Assembly: GCA_900547815.1 (NCBI GenBank)
Contig: URHY01000013.1
Span: forward strand, 1-38,449
Reading direction: 5' to 3'
Source: an uncultured Solobacterium sp.
Lineage (GTDB): Bacteria > Bacillota_I > Bacilli_A > Erysipelotrichales > Erysipelotrichaceae
Length of the DNA: 38,449 nucleotides
Position 1 is the stretch's first letter, and each line of letters opens with the position of its first letter. The notes beneath the pieces were generated by a model. The model was not told the origin of the DNA. It saw only the letters and a list, made by a program, of their open reading frames with translations, and made no database searches. This document shows positions 1 to 8,678 of this stretch, piece after piece. Both the position numbers and the translations under genes were made by a program.

Positions 1-38
1 TGCGCCCTTTTGTACTTCTAACTTCTCCTTTTCATAAA

Positions 39-3000
39 TTATATTTTCAGATTACCATCTTTGTCAAAGTAATAGTTTCCATACCATCCAGTAACCATGA
101 GACCATCCGCATCAAACATATATGTATCTTTATCAAGTATCAATTTACCAGTTTTTACATATCCATTACTTTGGAAATAGTAAGTCTTACCATTGATTTC
201 TTTAAATCCAGACTTTTCAAATGTTCCATTTGAATATTGATACCACTTACCACGACTATCTGTCACCCATTTACCATTTAATTTTTGAATTGTTTCTTCC
301 TTTGTTTCATGACACAAAGTACATCTATAGACTTTTTTACCTTCTTTATCTACTGTTGCATTTACTTTAGAATCCAATTCCCAATCATGGACTACAACAA
401 CTTTACAACGATCTGTTAAACCACTCTTGCTTTCAACTGTGATTGTAGCCTCACCACAAGATACTGGTGTCAACGTTCCATCTTCACTTACTTTTACAAC
501 ACCTTCATTACTAGATGTCCACGTTAGTTTTTCTTCATCCGCATCACTCGGTGTTAAAGTCACACTTAATTTCTTTTCTGTTTGGCCTTTTAATTCAACA
601 TTCTTTTCATTTAAACTTAAACTCTTCAATTTATTTGTGACAGTTACTACACAAGATGCTTTTTTACCCGATTCATCTTTTACAGTAATTGTAGCCTTAC
701 CACTCTTAACGGCATGAATATGACCATTTTGGTTGACTTGTACCGTTGTAGGATCACTGCTTGACCATGTTAGTGTTTCATAATCTCCATTAACCTTAAG
801 CTGACTTCTTTCTGACTTATTTAGTTCTACACTTTCTTTTTCAAACTGTAGTGGAACAATTGGTTTATATGTCGCATAAATCTCGTAGATTTTACCCAAT
901 TCATTTTTAGGCATAATAAACGACGTCTTTTTACTTGTAGGATCCTTGATCGTAATATCACCTACAGTCTGCCATTTATCGAATTTCATACCTTTCGGGA
1001 TAAAAGATTCATCCAGTTCTAGATTCACTTCTTTTCCTGGTGTTTCTTTTACATTATAGTTATAATGATGCCACTTAATAAAACAGTTCACTCCAACCCA
1101 ACCATATCCATTTCCAGTTAACTTTGTCAAATCCTTATGGCTAACATAAACATTTGAAAGACTTGTACTTTCTTTTAAATAGACATCCGTATCTTTTGTG
1201 AATTTTAGAGATTGGCCAGAATAATATGTTTTTCCATCTATTACACAATAATCACCATCCATGAACATCATCCATTCATTCACTGGAACTTTTTCTATAT
1301 ACGTCTCGCCATTGTAATGAATCGTCAATGTAGCTTCATCTGCATATTTTGCATATAAAGTTGTATCTTGATTCATAATATAGTAAGGATCATAAGATTC
1401 ATATCCTAAGATTTTTCCATCTTTTTCAAGTGACCATCCTACAAACACTTTATTTTTAGGCGGTACAATAAACGGATCATTCAACATGTCATTTGTTAGA
1501 TAACCACTCATTGTAGTTACTTCATTCAATTTACCAGAACCACCATTATAATCTAACGTGATTTTTACAGGTCCCTTTTTGGTTCTAGCCTCAAATACAC
1601 AATCCTTTGTGAAGACTGTATCTTCCGTTAATTTTTCACCCGTTTCTGTATTATACCAGCCTAAAAAGGTTTCATCATCAAAATCATTAATTATTGTTGG
1701 ATTCATACTTCGAACCATTGTATGATAAACATTTCTTAACGTCCAAGTACTTGAATTATCAAATTCAGCTACTTTGATACCCCTGTTTTTAAAAGTAATC
1801 GTAATTAGATCACTCCATACCGCATAATAGGTAGTATCCTTATCAAATTCATTATATAGTTTTTTTGGCATGAGCGGACCATCTGGTGAGCCAACTCTCC
1901 ATCCTGTTATTACTTTTGTACCATCTAAATTCTTTTGTTCCCAAGGATACTGAGGATTATAAGAAGAATAATTAACACTATTTTTTATATATTCCTCTTC
2001 AATGATTTCTTGATTATTCGCAAACTTTTCACCATTCGCATTCAAAGTAATCTTTACTGTATCCTTCCAAATCGCATGCAGTGTTGTATCTTTATACAAT
2101 TCATAATTCAAATTTGTATATGAAGAACCAGCTGATATCACATCTTCCGTATCGCCAATTTTCCAACCAGCTAACGTCTTTCCTTTTGGAGTCGATAAAA
2201 TAGTATAGTCAAAATAAATTTCACTGCCTTTAGCTCTTTCTAAAGTATTTGTTTTCGTTAGATTTATATAGCCTTTTCCTCCATCATTTCCCCAATCTAA
2301 AGTAATCTTTATATTGTCGGCATAGACAGGATATAAAGTCACATCTTTATCAAAGGTAGTTTTATATAAATCGATTGTATTTTTCTTATCCTTATCTAAA
2401 GTCCATCCCAACAACGATTTACCTTCAGGAATATAATCGTTAACTTCATACCAATCCTGAAAAGATGTTCCTTTTGCGATTTTGCTCGTATATAATACAT
2501 CATCTGTCTCTGGATCTTTTATTGTCACAGTAATTGTATCTTCCCATACGGCATGTAACGTTATATCTTTGTTTAAGACAAAATAATCATATTTACTTAA
2601 TACTTTCGGATTATCATCTATACGCCATCCAGCTAATTTTTTACCATTTGGATTTTGCGAAACATTCACATCATAAAGTCTAAATAAGCTTCCTTTTTTA
2701 ACCACATTTCCATTTTGTATAGATCCATCCACACCTTCTCCTAAATCTAAATGAATCGTAACCCCATCTTTCCACACTGCATATAGCGTTGTATCTTCCG
2801 TAAATGGCATACCTGATGTAGCTGATGTATAGATTATTCCATCTGGTGAATTGGCTGCCCATCCCGCAAAATATTTTCCTTCAGGTGCTTTGTTGAAAAC
2901 ATTATTAAGATGACAATTATCTTTAGATGCATATTCACTGACTGAACCAAATCCAGCCCCATTTGAATCATATGTTAACTTGATTTTCTTCTTTACAATA

Positions 3001-4358
3001 GCCGTAAGATTTATATCCTCATCAAATACCAGCTCCTGATTCTCATCGATTATAGTATTCGTACCATCGATTCTATAGCCCGTGATTTCTTTATCCTCAT
3101 CAACATCTACATGAAAAATATTAGCTAGTCTTACACTTTCCCCTTGGGTAACCTCAATCGATTGAGACTCCATATTTAAGGCATCCAGATTCAGATTTAT
3201 ATGAATAGCCTTCGAATAAGATGCATATAAAGTCGTATCTTCATCAAAACAAGTCGAATACGGATCGACCTTATAACCATCTACAGAACCAACGTGCCAG
3301 CCCGTAAAAATCATACCTTCCTTTACCGGTTTTTCATATACACTCGAATCACTTGAGAAACATGTGTTTTTACCCCAAGTTTCTGTAAAGTGATTTCCTT
3401 TATTTGTCGAACCACCATCACAATCAAACGTAATTGTGATTGGCTCTGCCCATTGCGTCACAAGTGTCATATCTTCATCAAAGCGATATCCATAACCCAA
3501 ACTATAAAATGAACCTGTCTTTTTATCTTTGAATCCCGTTAATATTTTCCCATCTGAAGAAACTAGATTTTTACTTAATGTTTCTGCAGAACAATACTCA
3601 TCTTCACCAACTGTATACGTAAATGTATCCCCTGTACCATTATTTGCCTCTACTAGAATAGTAAGCAGCTTTTTATAACGCGCATAAAAAGTTGTATCTG
3701 AATTTAAGGCTTGATCATACATCCCTACACCATTCTCATCATACCAACCCACAAATTTATATCCCTTTGGCGCAATCACATTTGGACTTTGATACCCTGT
3801 AAATGGATACGTATACGTTGTCGTTCCATCCTCAAACTGTCCATCGCCCGCATTTAATGTTATATTCACATATTTTGTATCATTAAAACTCAAACAACAA
3901 CTGTCCATAAAATCATCAAGAATCACTTTAACCGAGAAACTCGCATTTCCCCTTGATGTTTTAGTTACACTCAATTCATTATTTGTTCCTGAATACATCA
4001 TATTATCTTGTATTGTACTAATCGCATTTGAAATAGACAGATTATTAGAAATCGCATAAATACAATACTGATAATCTGTCGTCTGTTCTACATGACCATC
4101 CGTATAAACTTTATTTACAACCAGCCGAATATTCTTTGTCTCATTTTCATCCAATGGATACGTAGTTAAATCATCCTCAGTATGAACACTTATAGATTGT
4201 ATTTTTATTTCATCTGCGTTTGATTCAACATCCTCATTTGAATTCACTACACTCTCTTCATTTGTTTCATCCGCAACATCCGTTTCACTTGCTTGAATTG
4301 GCGATATAGCCAAACACAAAGAAACCAATATGCTCAACCCAATATTAATACCCTTCAT
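39..4358 (-). CDS. Secreted InlB-repeat / Big2 surface protein with C-terminal cell-wall-binding repeats
   Basis: A 1439-residue secreted, probably surface-displayed protein. Residues 1-24 form a signal peptide (MKG start, hydrophobic core, AS-E cleavage region), followed by an acidic linker. About eleven Listeria-Bacteroides (InlB B-type) repeats of 70-90 residues run from ~165 to ~1050, each with a GW motif and a 'D-TLYAxW'-like end. Two bacterial Ig-like (Big2) domains follow at ~1168-1322. Next is a short Cys module (RCTLCHETKEE, ~1345). The last ~80 residues are cell-wall-binding repeats (WYQYSNG, TYYFQSNGYVKTG, GWYGNYYFDKDG). There is no LPXTG motif, so attachment is probably non-covalent through the repeats. 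No catalytic domain is visible; an adhesin or matrix role is inferred from the architecture. AGGAGG lies 4 nt before the ATG. It follows the terminator of the glucosaminidase gene, so it is probably its own unit. Confidence 0.88.
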   Translation of the reverse strand: MKGINIGLSILVSLCLAISPIQASETDVADETNEESVVNSNEDVESNADEIKIQSISVHTEDDLTTYPLDENETKNIRLVVNKVYTDGHVEQTTDYQYCIYAISNNLSISNAISTIQDNMMYSGTNNELSVTKTSRGNASFSVKVILDDFMDSCCLSFNDTKYVNITLNAGDGQFEDGTTTYTYPFTGYQSPNVIAPKGYKFVGWYDENGVGMYDQALNSDTTFYARYKKLLTILVEANNGTGDTFTYTVGEDEYCSAETLSKNLVSSDGKILTGFKDKKTGSFYSLGYGYRFDEDMTLVTQWAEPITITFDCDGGSTNKGNHFTETWGKNTCFSSDSSVYEKPVKEGMIFTGWHVGSVDGYKVDPYSTCFDEDTTLYASYSKAIHINLNLDALNMESQSIEVTQGESVRLANIFHVDVDEDKEITGYRIDGTNTIIDENQELVFDEDINLTAIVKKKIKLTYDSNGAGFGSVSEYASKDNCHLNNVFNKAPEGKYFAGWAANSPDGIIYTSATSGMPFTEDTTLYAVWKDGVTIHLDLGEGVDGSIQNGNVVKKGSLFRLYDVNVSQNPNGKKLAGWRIDDNPKVLSKYDYFVLNKDITLHAVWEDTITVTIKDPETDDVLYTSKIAKGTSFQDWYEVNDYIPEGKSLLGWTLDKDKKNTIDLYKTTFDKDVTLYPVYADNIKITLDWGNDGGKGYINLTKTNTLERAKGSEIYFDYTILSTPKGKTLAGWKIGDTEDVISAGSSYTNLNYELYKDTTLHAIWKDTVKITLNANGEKFANNQEIIEEEYIKNSVNYSSYNPQYPWEQKNLDGTKVITGWRVGSPDGPLMPKKLYNEFDKDTTYYAVWSDLITITFKNRGIKVAEFDNSSTWTLRNVYHTMVRSMNPTIINDFDDETFLGWYNTETGEKLTEDTVFTKDCVFEARTKKGPVKITLDYNGGSGKLNEVTTMSGYLTNDMLNDPFIVPPKNKVFVGWSLEKDGKILGYESYDPYYIMNQDTTLYAKYADEATLTIHYNGETYIEKVPVNEWMMFMDGDYCVIDGKTYYSGQSLKFTKDTDVYLKESTSLSNVYVSHKDLTKLTGNGYGWVGVNCFIKWHHYNYNVKETPGKEVNLELDESFIPKGMKFDKWQTVGDITIKDPTSKKTSFIMPKNELGKIYEIYATYKPIVPLQFEKESVELNKSERSQLKVNGDYETLTWSSSDPTTVQVNQNGHIHAVKSGKATITVKDESGKKASCVVTVTNKLKSLSLNEKNVELKGQTEKKLSVTLTPSDADEEKLTWTSSNEGVVKVSEDGTLTPVSCGEATITVESKSGLTDRCKVVVVHDWELDSKVNATVDKEGKKVYRCTLCHETKEETIQKLNGKWVTDSRGKWYQYSNGTFEKSGFKEINGKTYYFQSNGYVKTGKLILDKDTYMFDADGLMVTGWYGNYYFDKDGNLKI

Positions 4359-4362
4359 AATG

Positions 4363-4368
4363 CCTCCT
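4363..4368 (-). promoter_or_regulatory. Ribosome binding site of the InlB-repeat gene
   Basis: A perfect AGGAGG on the minus strand, 4 nt before the ATG at 4358. It fixes the start of the 1439-residue protein. Confidence 0.8.
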
Positions 4369-4381
4369 GTTATCGCTTACA

Positions 4382-4411
4382 CTTATAATATCACAAACAA
4401 AACTAACCCAA
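4382..4411 (-). promoter_or_regulatory. Possible promoter of the InlB-repeat gene
   Basis: TTGGGT (-35) and TATAAG (-10) are separated by 18 nt, between the upstream terminator and the AGGAGG of the next gene. The -35 box matches consensus poorly, so this is only the best candidate in the 94-nt gap. Confidence 0.3.
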
Positions 4412-4413
4412 CC

Positions 4414-4445
4414 AAAAAAAGAGTAAATCAATTAAGATCTACTCT
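4414..4445 (-). terminator. Intrinsic terminator after the glucosaminidase gene
   Basis: On the minus strand AGAGTA and TACTCT pair. Three further pairs lie beyond one mismatch, closing a 6-nt loop, and a run of seven T follows. It lies a few bases after the stop codon at 4453. Confidence 0.8.
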
Positions 4446-4452
4446 AATTTCA

Positions 4453-6822
4453 TTATTTAACCATGTAGCCTTCACTATCAAATGTATAAGCCGTACCATT
4501 AATATTTAAAGTTATATCCTTCGCATATACATTTCCTGCATAATAGCACCAACGACTTCCATATTGAACCCATCTTCCTGCTACATACACACCATTTTCA
4601 TTTACATAGTATTGGTTGTTGTCAACCCAAGAACTTTTTGCCATGATACCATCTTTTCCAACATAATAGTTACCTATCCATTGGCTTTTCAACATAGCTC
4701 CAGAACCATTGAAGTAATACCAGTTTCCATTTATGACTTGCCATCCCGTAACAACATATCCATTTGAATCAAAATAATACACATTATTATTGATCACATC
4801 AAATTTATTTCTTGGATAACTGCCATCTCCATAACGATACCACCAACGACCATTATAGATCCAACGATCTTGTTGCCAAACACCATTCGCATCCACATAA
4901 TAGGTACCTATCCATTTACTTTTGGCCATCTTACCATCTTTTTCAAGAAAATAATTTCCTGACCAAGAATTTTTTACCATGATTCCAGAACCATTGAAGT
5001 AATACCAATCGGATTTGACTTGTTTCCAGCCCGTAACCCTATAACCATCACTATCAAAATAATAAGTTTGACCATCAATATCTTCAAAATCATTCTTTGT
5101 GTATGTTCCATCCTGATGACGATACCACCATTTGCCACCATTATTGATCCAATGATCTGGTGTCCACAATCCATTGGCATCCACATAACGATCACCAATC
5201 CATTGACTTGTCAACATGGCTCCATCTTGACCCACGTAATAATTACCAATCCATTGGTTCGATAACATCACACCATTTGTATCAAAATAATAATACTTTG
5301 ATTGGATTTGTTTCCAACCAGTCACATACGAATTGTTTTCATACCAATACCTATTCCCATTTTCATCCTGTACCCATTTACCAATTTCATTAACAGTTCC
5401 CAAAACAGATACAGAATTCTGACTGATATAGGCATAGTACAAATCAAAATCATAAGCACCACTATCTTGTGTAATACTTGTACGATCTGCATTTAATGTA
5501 GCATCCGACTGTACTTTATAATACCCATTCTGCTTTCCTAATATAATAATTGGATAAGCCGAAAAATCCATCGAACTATACAATAAATTTGAACCTGGAT
5601 TCGTATAATATGAAACACTACGATTCGCAATACCAATTGTGTAGGCATTCACTTCATTAATACCCAAATCATTTTGTACTTGCCAACAAAGACTGGCAAT
5701 CTTTTCACCCCAATAAGGATCTGAAGCATACTTCACATTGATTCCACTCTCTTTATCCCCTAAATGAGAACCATAATAACGTGCATTATAATCTTTTGGA
5801 TCACAGAAACCCTCAGAAATAAAGACTTTCGCATGATATTTAATACAATCATCCACACTTGCATAGCCATTTGCACCATAATAAGGATTGTTGTCTGCAG
5901 CCCCATGACCAAACAAGTTATTCTTATTTACAGCCAACTGACTTTTTCCCCAACCACTCTCAAGTACGGCATTACTATACATAATTAAGGCGTTTACACC
6001 ATACTTATTCTGGTTAGAAACTAAAGAAGAACCCGCATTCAACAATTTACCACTCGATACCTTACTTGAAGTATATTGATCAAATTGAGATGCCGATATA
6101 CTTGTTTTTGAGCGTGAAGGTAAATACTGAAAATAATTATAATAAGGTGCATTCGAATTGACTGCATTTGTATATACACCATTTTTATAATCCTGAATCA
6201 TTGTTTTAAAGTCTGCATAAAAATAATGACCATCATAACTATAATATGTCGCGTTATCACTTAAAGAAGCCGGTTTATTACCAACATAGGTTTTAGAATA
6301 ATAATCCGCATGATTTGAAATAATATTCGCAACATAATGATATAAAGAACCATCATTTGTCGTATAACAACTTATTGTATTCGCATTCGCATAATCGACA
6401 ATTTGAACTTCACTAGGATCAACTAGACCTGTTACACCAGCCGCCTTAAATTTAACCTTTCCATTGACCCTGCCAAGATATGCACCATCACTCATCGTGT
6501 ATCCATTCAAATACCCTTGCTGGCCATTGGCACAATTTGTATAGGTTGTGATTTCATTTGCGGAACTCTTTACTCTAAAATTCACGACACCATACGTCAC
6601 ATCTTTTGTGTCTTCCTCTAATAAAACGGTTGAAATATTTGAAGCTGACACCTCAGACTCCAATTCTTCAGGATCATATTGAATCAAATTTCCATTTTCA
6701 TCAAACCCCACAAAACTATTATTATTTGTTTCATTTACACTTGTGCTTGTCGCATAAATAGATTGTGTACAAAAACCAAAACATACGACACACATTAATA
6801 CATATGTTAGTAACTTTTTCAT
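4453..6822 (-). CDS. Secreted endo-beta-N-acetylglucosaminidase (GH73-type) with cell-wall-binding repeats
   Basis: A 789-residue secreted peptidoglycan hydrolase. Signal peptide at residues 1-25 (MKKLLTYVLM start). An N-terminal region with no clear family (~70-240) is followed by a glucosaminidase domain (~245-395) of the LytB/GH73 type. The motif NAVLESGWGKSQLA places the catalytic Glu at 288, and NNLFGHGA and YASDPYWGEKIA are typical downstream segments. Residues ~480-789 are cell-wall-binding repeats: long modules with WWYR-DGSY, YYFDSDGY-VTGW and WYYFNGSG motifs. The family cleaves the GlcNAc-beta-1,4-MurNAc bond of glycan strands, often for daughter-cell separation. Part of the repeat region is identical in DNA to the neighbouring lysozyme gene. 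GGAG lies 8 nt before the ATG. A terminator on each side suggests a single-gene unit. Confidence 0.9.
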   Translation of the reverse strand: MKKLLTYVLMCVVCFGFCTQSIYATSTSVNETNNNSFVGFDENGNLIQYDPEELESEVSASNISTVLLEEDTKDVTYGVVNFRVKSSANEITTYTNCANGQQGYLNGYTMSDGAYLGRVNGKVKFKAAGVTGLVDPSEVQIVDYANANTISCYTTNDGSLYHYVANIISNHADYYSKTYVGNKPASLSDNATYYSYDGHYFYADFKTMIQDYKNGVYTNAVNSNAPYYNYFQYLPSRSKTSISASQFDQYTSSKVSSGKLLNAGSSLVSNQNKYGVNALIMYSNAVLESGWGKSQLAVNKNNLFGHGAADNNPYYGANGYASVDDCIKYHAKVFISEGFCDPKDYNARYYGSHLGDKESGINVKYASDPYWGEKIASLCWQVQNDLGINEVNAYTIGIANRSVSYYTNPGSNLLYSSMDFSAYPIIILGKQNGYYKVQSDATLNADRTSITQDSGAYDFDLYYAYISQNSVSVLGTVNEIGKWVQDENGNRYWYENNSYVTGWKQIQSKYYYFDTNGVMLSNQWIGNYYVGQDGAMLTSQWIGDRYVDANGLWTPDHWINNGGKWWYRHQDGTYTKNDFEDIDGQTYYFDSDGYRVTGWKQVKSDWYYFNGSGIMVKNSWSGNYFLEKDGKMAKSKWIGTYYVDANGVWQQDRWIYNGRWWYRYGDGSYPRNKFDVINNNVYYFDSNGYVVTGWQVINGNWYYFNGSGAMLKSQWIGNYYVGKDGIMAKSSWVDNNQYYVNENGVYVAGRWVQYGSRWCYYAGNVYAKDITLNINGTAYTFDSEGYMVK
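4633..4809. repeat. 177-bp perfect direct repeat, copy 1 (second copy at 7172-7348)
   Basis: This stretch inside the wall-binding region of the glucosaminidase gene is identical, base by base on reading, to 7172-7348 in the lysozyme gene (offset 2539). Similarity continues about 80 bp past the right end with only a few differences. This suggests recent gene conversion or unequal recombination. Confidence 0.92.
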
Positions 6823-6844
6823 TATTTAATCTCCAATCTTTTAA

Positions 6845-6874
6845 AATATAACACAAAATAAAAGAGATAGCCAA
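6845..6874 (-). promoter_or_regulatory. Probable promoter of the glucosaminidase gene
   Basis: TTGGCT (-35), an 18-nt spacer and TATATT (-10) on the minus strand, about 22 nt before the start codon. The -35 box overlaps the upstream terminator stem. Confidence 0.42.
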
Positions 6875-6890
6875 AAATTTTGACTATCCC
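6852..6890 (-). terminator. Intrinsic terminator after the GH25 lysozyme gene
   Basis: On the minus strand GGATAGTC-AAAA pairs with TTTT-GGCTATCT, with a few G-U pairs. The T-rich run TCTTTTATTTT follows. It starts right at the lysozyme stop codon and would end the long operon that begins with the GT2 gene at 15682. Confidence 0.75.
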
Positions 6891-8668
6891 TATACCATCT
6901 TGCCATCAGAACCTAAATAATAGTTACCAACCCAAGCATTCTTGATCATCGAACCATTTCCATTAAAGTAATACCATTGATTATTAATTTGGTTCCAACC
7001 CGTCAAGACATAACCTGCATCGTCAAAATAATACGTACATCCATTGATCGTATCAAATTTATGTGTTGGATAACTACCATCGCCATAACGATACCACCAT
7101 TGACCATCAAATACCCAACGTGCTGGCGTCCATACACCATTTGAATCTACATAGTCATTTTCAATCCATTGACTTTTTGCCATGATACCATCTTTTCCAA
7201 CATAATAGTTACCTATCCATTGGCTTTTCAACATAGCTCCAGAACCATTGAAGTAATACCAGTTTCCATTTATGACTTGCCATCCCGTAACAACATATCC
7301 ATTTGAATCAAAATAATACACATTATTATTGATCACATCAAATTTATTGACTGGATAACTACCATCTCCATAACGATACCACCAACGACCATTATAGATC
7401 CAACGATCTGGTTGCCATACACCATTCGAATCCAAATAGTAGATGCCTACCCATTTATTTTTGACCATCTTACCATTTTCATCGACATAATAATATGTAT
7501 TGATCCATTGATCTGTTGCCATGATTCCAGACGCATTGAAATAATACTTATCATTTTCAACTTGTTTCCAACCCGTAACCATATATCCATCACGATCAAA
7601 ATAATAGGTTTGCCCATTGATATCTTCAAAATCATTTTTAGTATACGATCCATCCTGGTGACGATACCACCACTTGCCATTATTGATCCAATGATCTGGT
7701 GACCATAATCCATTCGCATCTACATAATAATCACCAATCCATTGGTTTGTGAGCATTTTGCCATCTTTACCCACATAATAATTACCTATCCATTGACTAG
7801 TAAGTTTAGTACCATCATTAGAATAATAGTACCAACCATCTTTTTCTTGAACCCAACCCATTTGTTGCATAGAATCAAAAGTAACATTAATATCGACATT
7901 GCCGGCAATACCATCCACATAACCCCTACTTGTACCTTGCCACATACTATAATACTTTTGATAGTTACACTCTACGTTGTATTGGGCAACCCATTTCATC
8001 ACCGAATCAAAATAAGGATCTGTCAAATAATTGTTGAACCAATATAAATTCGCATAAACCCCACAATTGTATCCAGCCTCTTTAATCATTGAAACATAGG
8101 TTTCGGCCACCTTTGCGATTGTTGATTTACTTACAGTTGACATAACACTATTTTCTTCTAAATCATAGAAAACAGGATAGGATAGATTTAAACCTTGTAA
8201 TAAGCGTAACGTATGATTTGCTTCATCCTTAGCATCCTCAACATCTTGCGCATAAGAATATAGATAAACACCAAATGGAATGCCTAAGCGTTGACATTCT
8301 TTGACATTACGGACAAATTTTTTATCATCATACTTCGAATAATTTCCTGCAAATCCACAACGGATAATCGCAAACTCCACATCTGTATTTTTCACTCGAT
8401 TCCAATCAATATTCCCTTGCCATTCACTCACATCGATACCTTTTGAGATCGCATTTGGGATAGGATCTCCTACCCCATTATAAATCACACCATTTTCTTT
8501 GACCCAAGCCATAGAATTGTCTGAAGCCAATGAAATGGATTGATCCGAAACAATGGGCTCATCATCTCTATATCGCCAGCTATTTGCACTATAATCTTCA
8601 TTGGCATGTACTGTTATAGAGGACGCAAACATTAAAATTGATAAACATATTGCCGTAAATCTTTTCAT
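6890..8668 (-). CDS. Secreted GH25 lysozyme (N-acetylmuramidase) with cell-wall-binding repeats
   Basis: A 592-residue secreted muramidase that cleaves the MurNAc-GlcNAc bond. I chose the MKRFTAICLS start: it gives a clean signal peptide (1-22) and AGAAAGG lies 6 nt upstream. The longer reading frame to 8704 would overlap the previous gene and put RSRK before the signal. The GH25 domain spans ~73-265, with GIDVSEWQG (78-86), VFYDLEEN (catalytic Asp169/Glu171 pair) and the closing MWQGTSRGYVDGIAGNVDI. The rest is three long wall-binding modules (WWYRYGDGSY, NKFD, YYFDSNGYVVTGW, WYYFNGSGAM) plus shorter units. It starts 10 nt after the stop of the C39 peptidase gene, so the two are co-transcribed, and a terminator follows. 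Confidence 0.92.
   Translation of the reverse strand: MKRFTAICLSILMFASSITVHANEDYSANSWRYRDDEPIVSDQSISLASDNSMAWVKENGVIYNGVGDPIPNAISKGIDVSEWQGNIDWNRVKNTDVEFAIIRCGFAGNYSKYDDKKFVRNVKECQRLGIPFGVYLYSYAQDVEDAKDEANHTLRLLQGLNLSYPVFYDLEENSVMSTVSKSTIAKVAETYVSMIKEAGYNCGVYANLYWFNNYLTDPYFDSVMKWVAQYNVECNYQKYYSMWQGTSRGYVDGIAGNVDINVTFDSMQQMGWVQEKDGWYYYSNDGTKLTSQWIGNYYVGKDGKMLTNQWIGDYYVDANGLWSPDHWINNGKWWYRHQDGSYTKNDFEDINGQTYYFDRDGYMVTGWKQVENDKYYFNASGIMATDQWINTYYYVDENGKMVKNKWVGIYYLDSNGVWQPDRWIYNGRWWYRYGDGSYPVNKFDVINNNVYYFDSNGYVVTGWQVINGNWYYFNGSGAMLKSQWIGNYYVGKDGIMAKSQWIENDYVDSNGVWTPARWVFDGQWWYRYGDGSYPTHKFDTINGCTYYFDDAGYVLTGWNQINNQWYYFNGNGSMIKNAWVGNYYLGSDGKMV
7172..7348. repeat. 177-bp perfect direct repeat, copy 2 (first copy at 4633-4809)
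   Basis: Identical to 4633-4809 in the glucosaminidase gene and in the same reading frame. Both copies encode one and a half wall-binding modules. Confidence 0.92.
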
Positions 8669-8678
8669 GCTAACCTTT

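Noticed and set aside
1..38. Possible ribosome site AAGGAG after the InlB-repeat gene for a gene beyond the window
   Set aside because: Only 38 bases remain and no start codon with a continuing frame can be judged.
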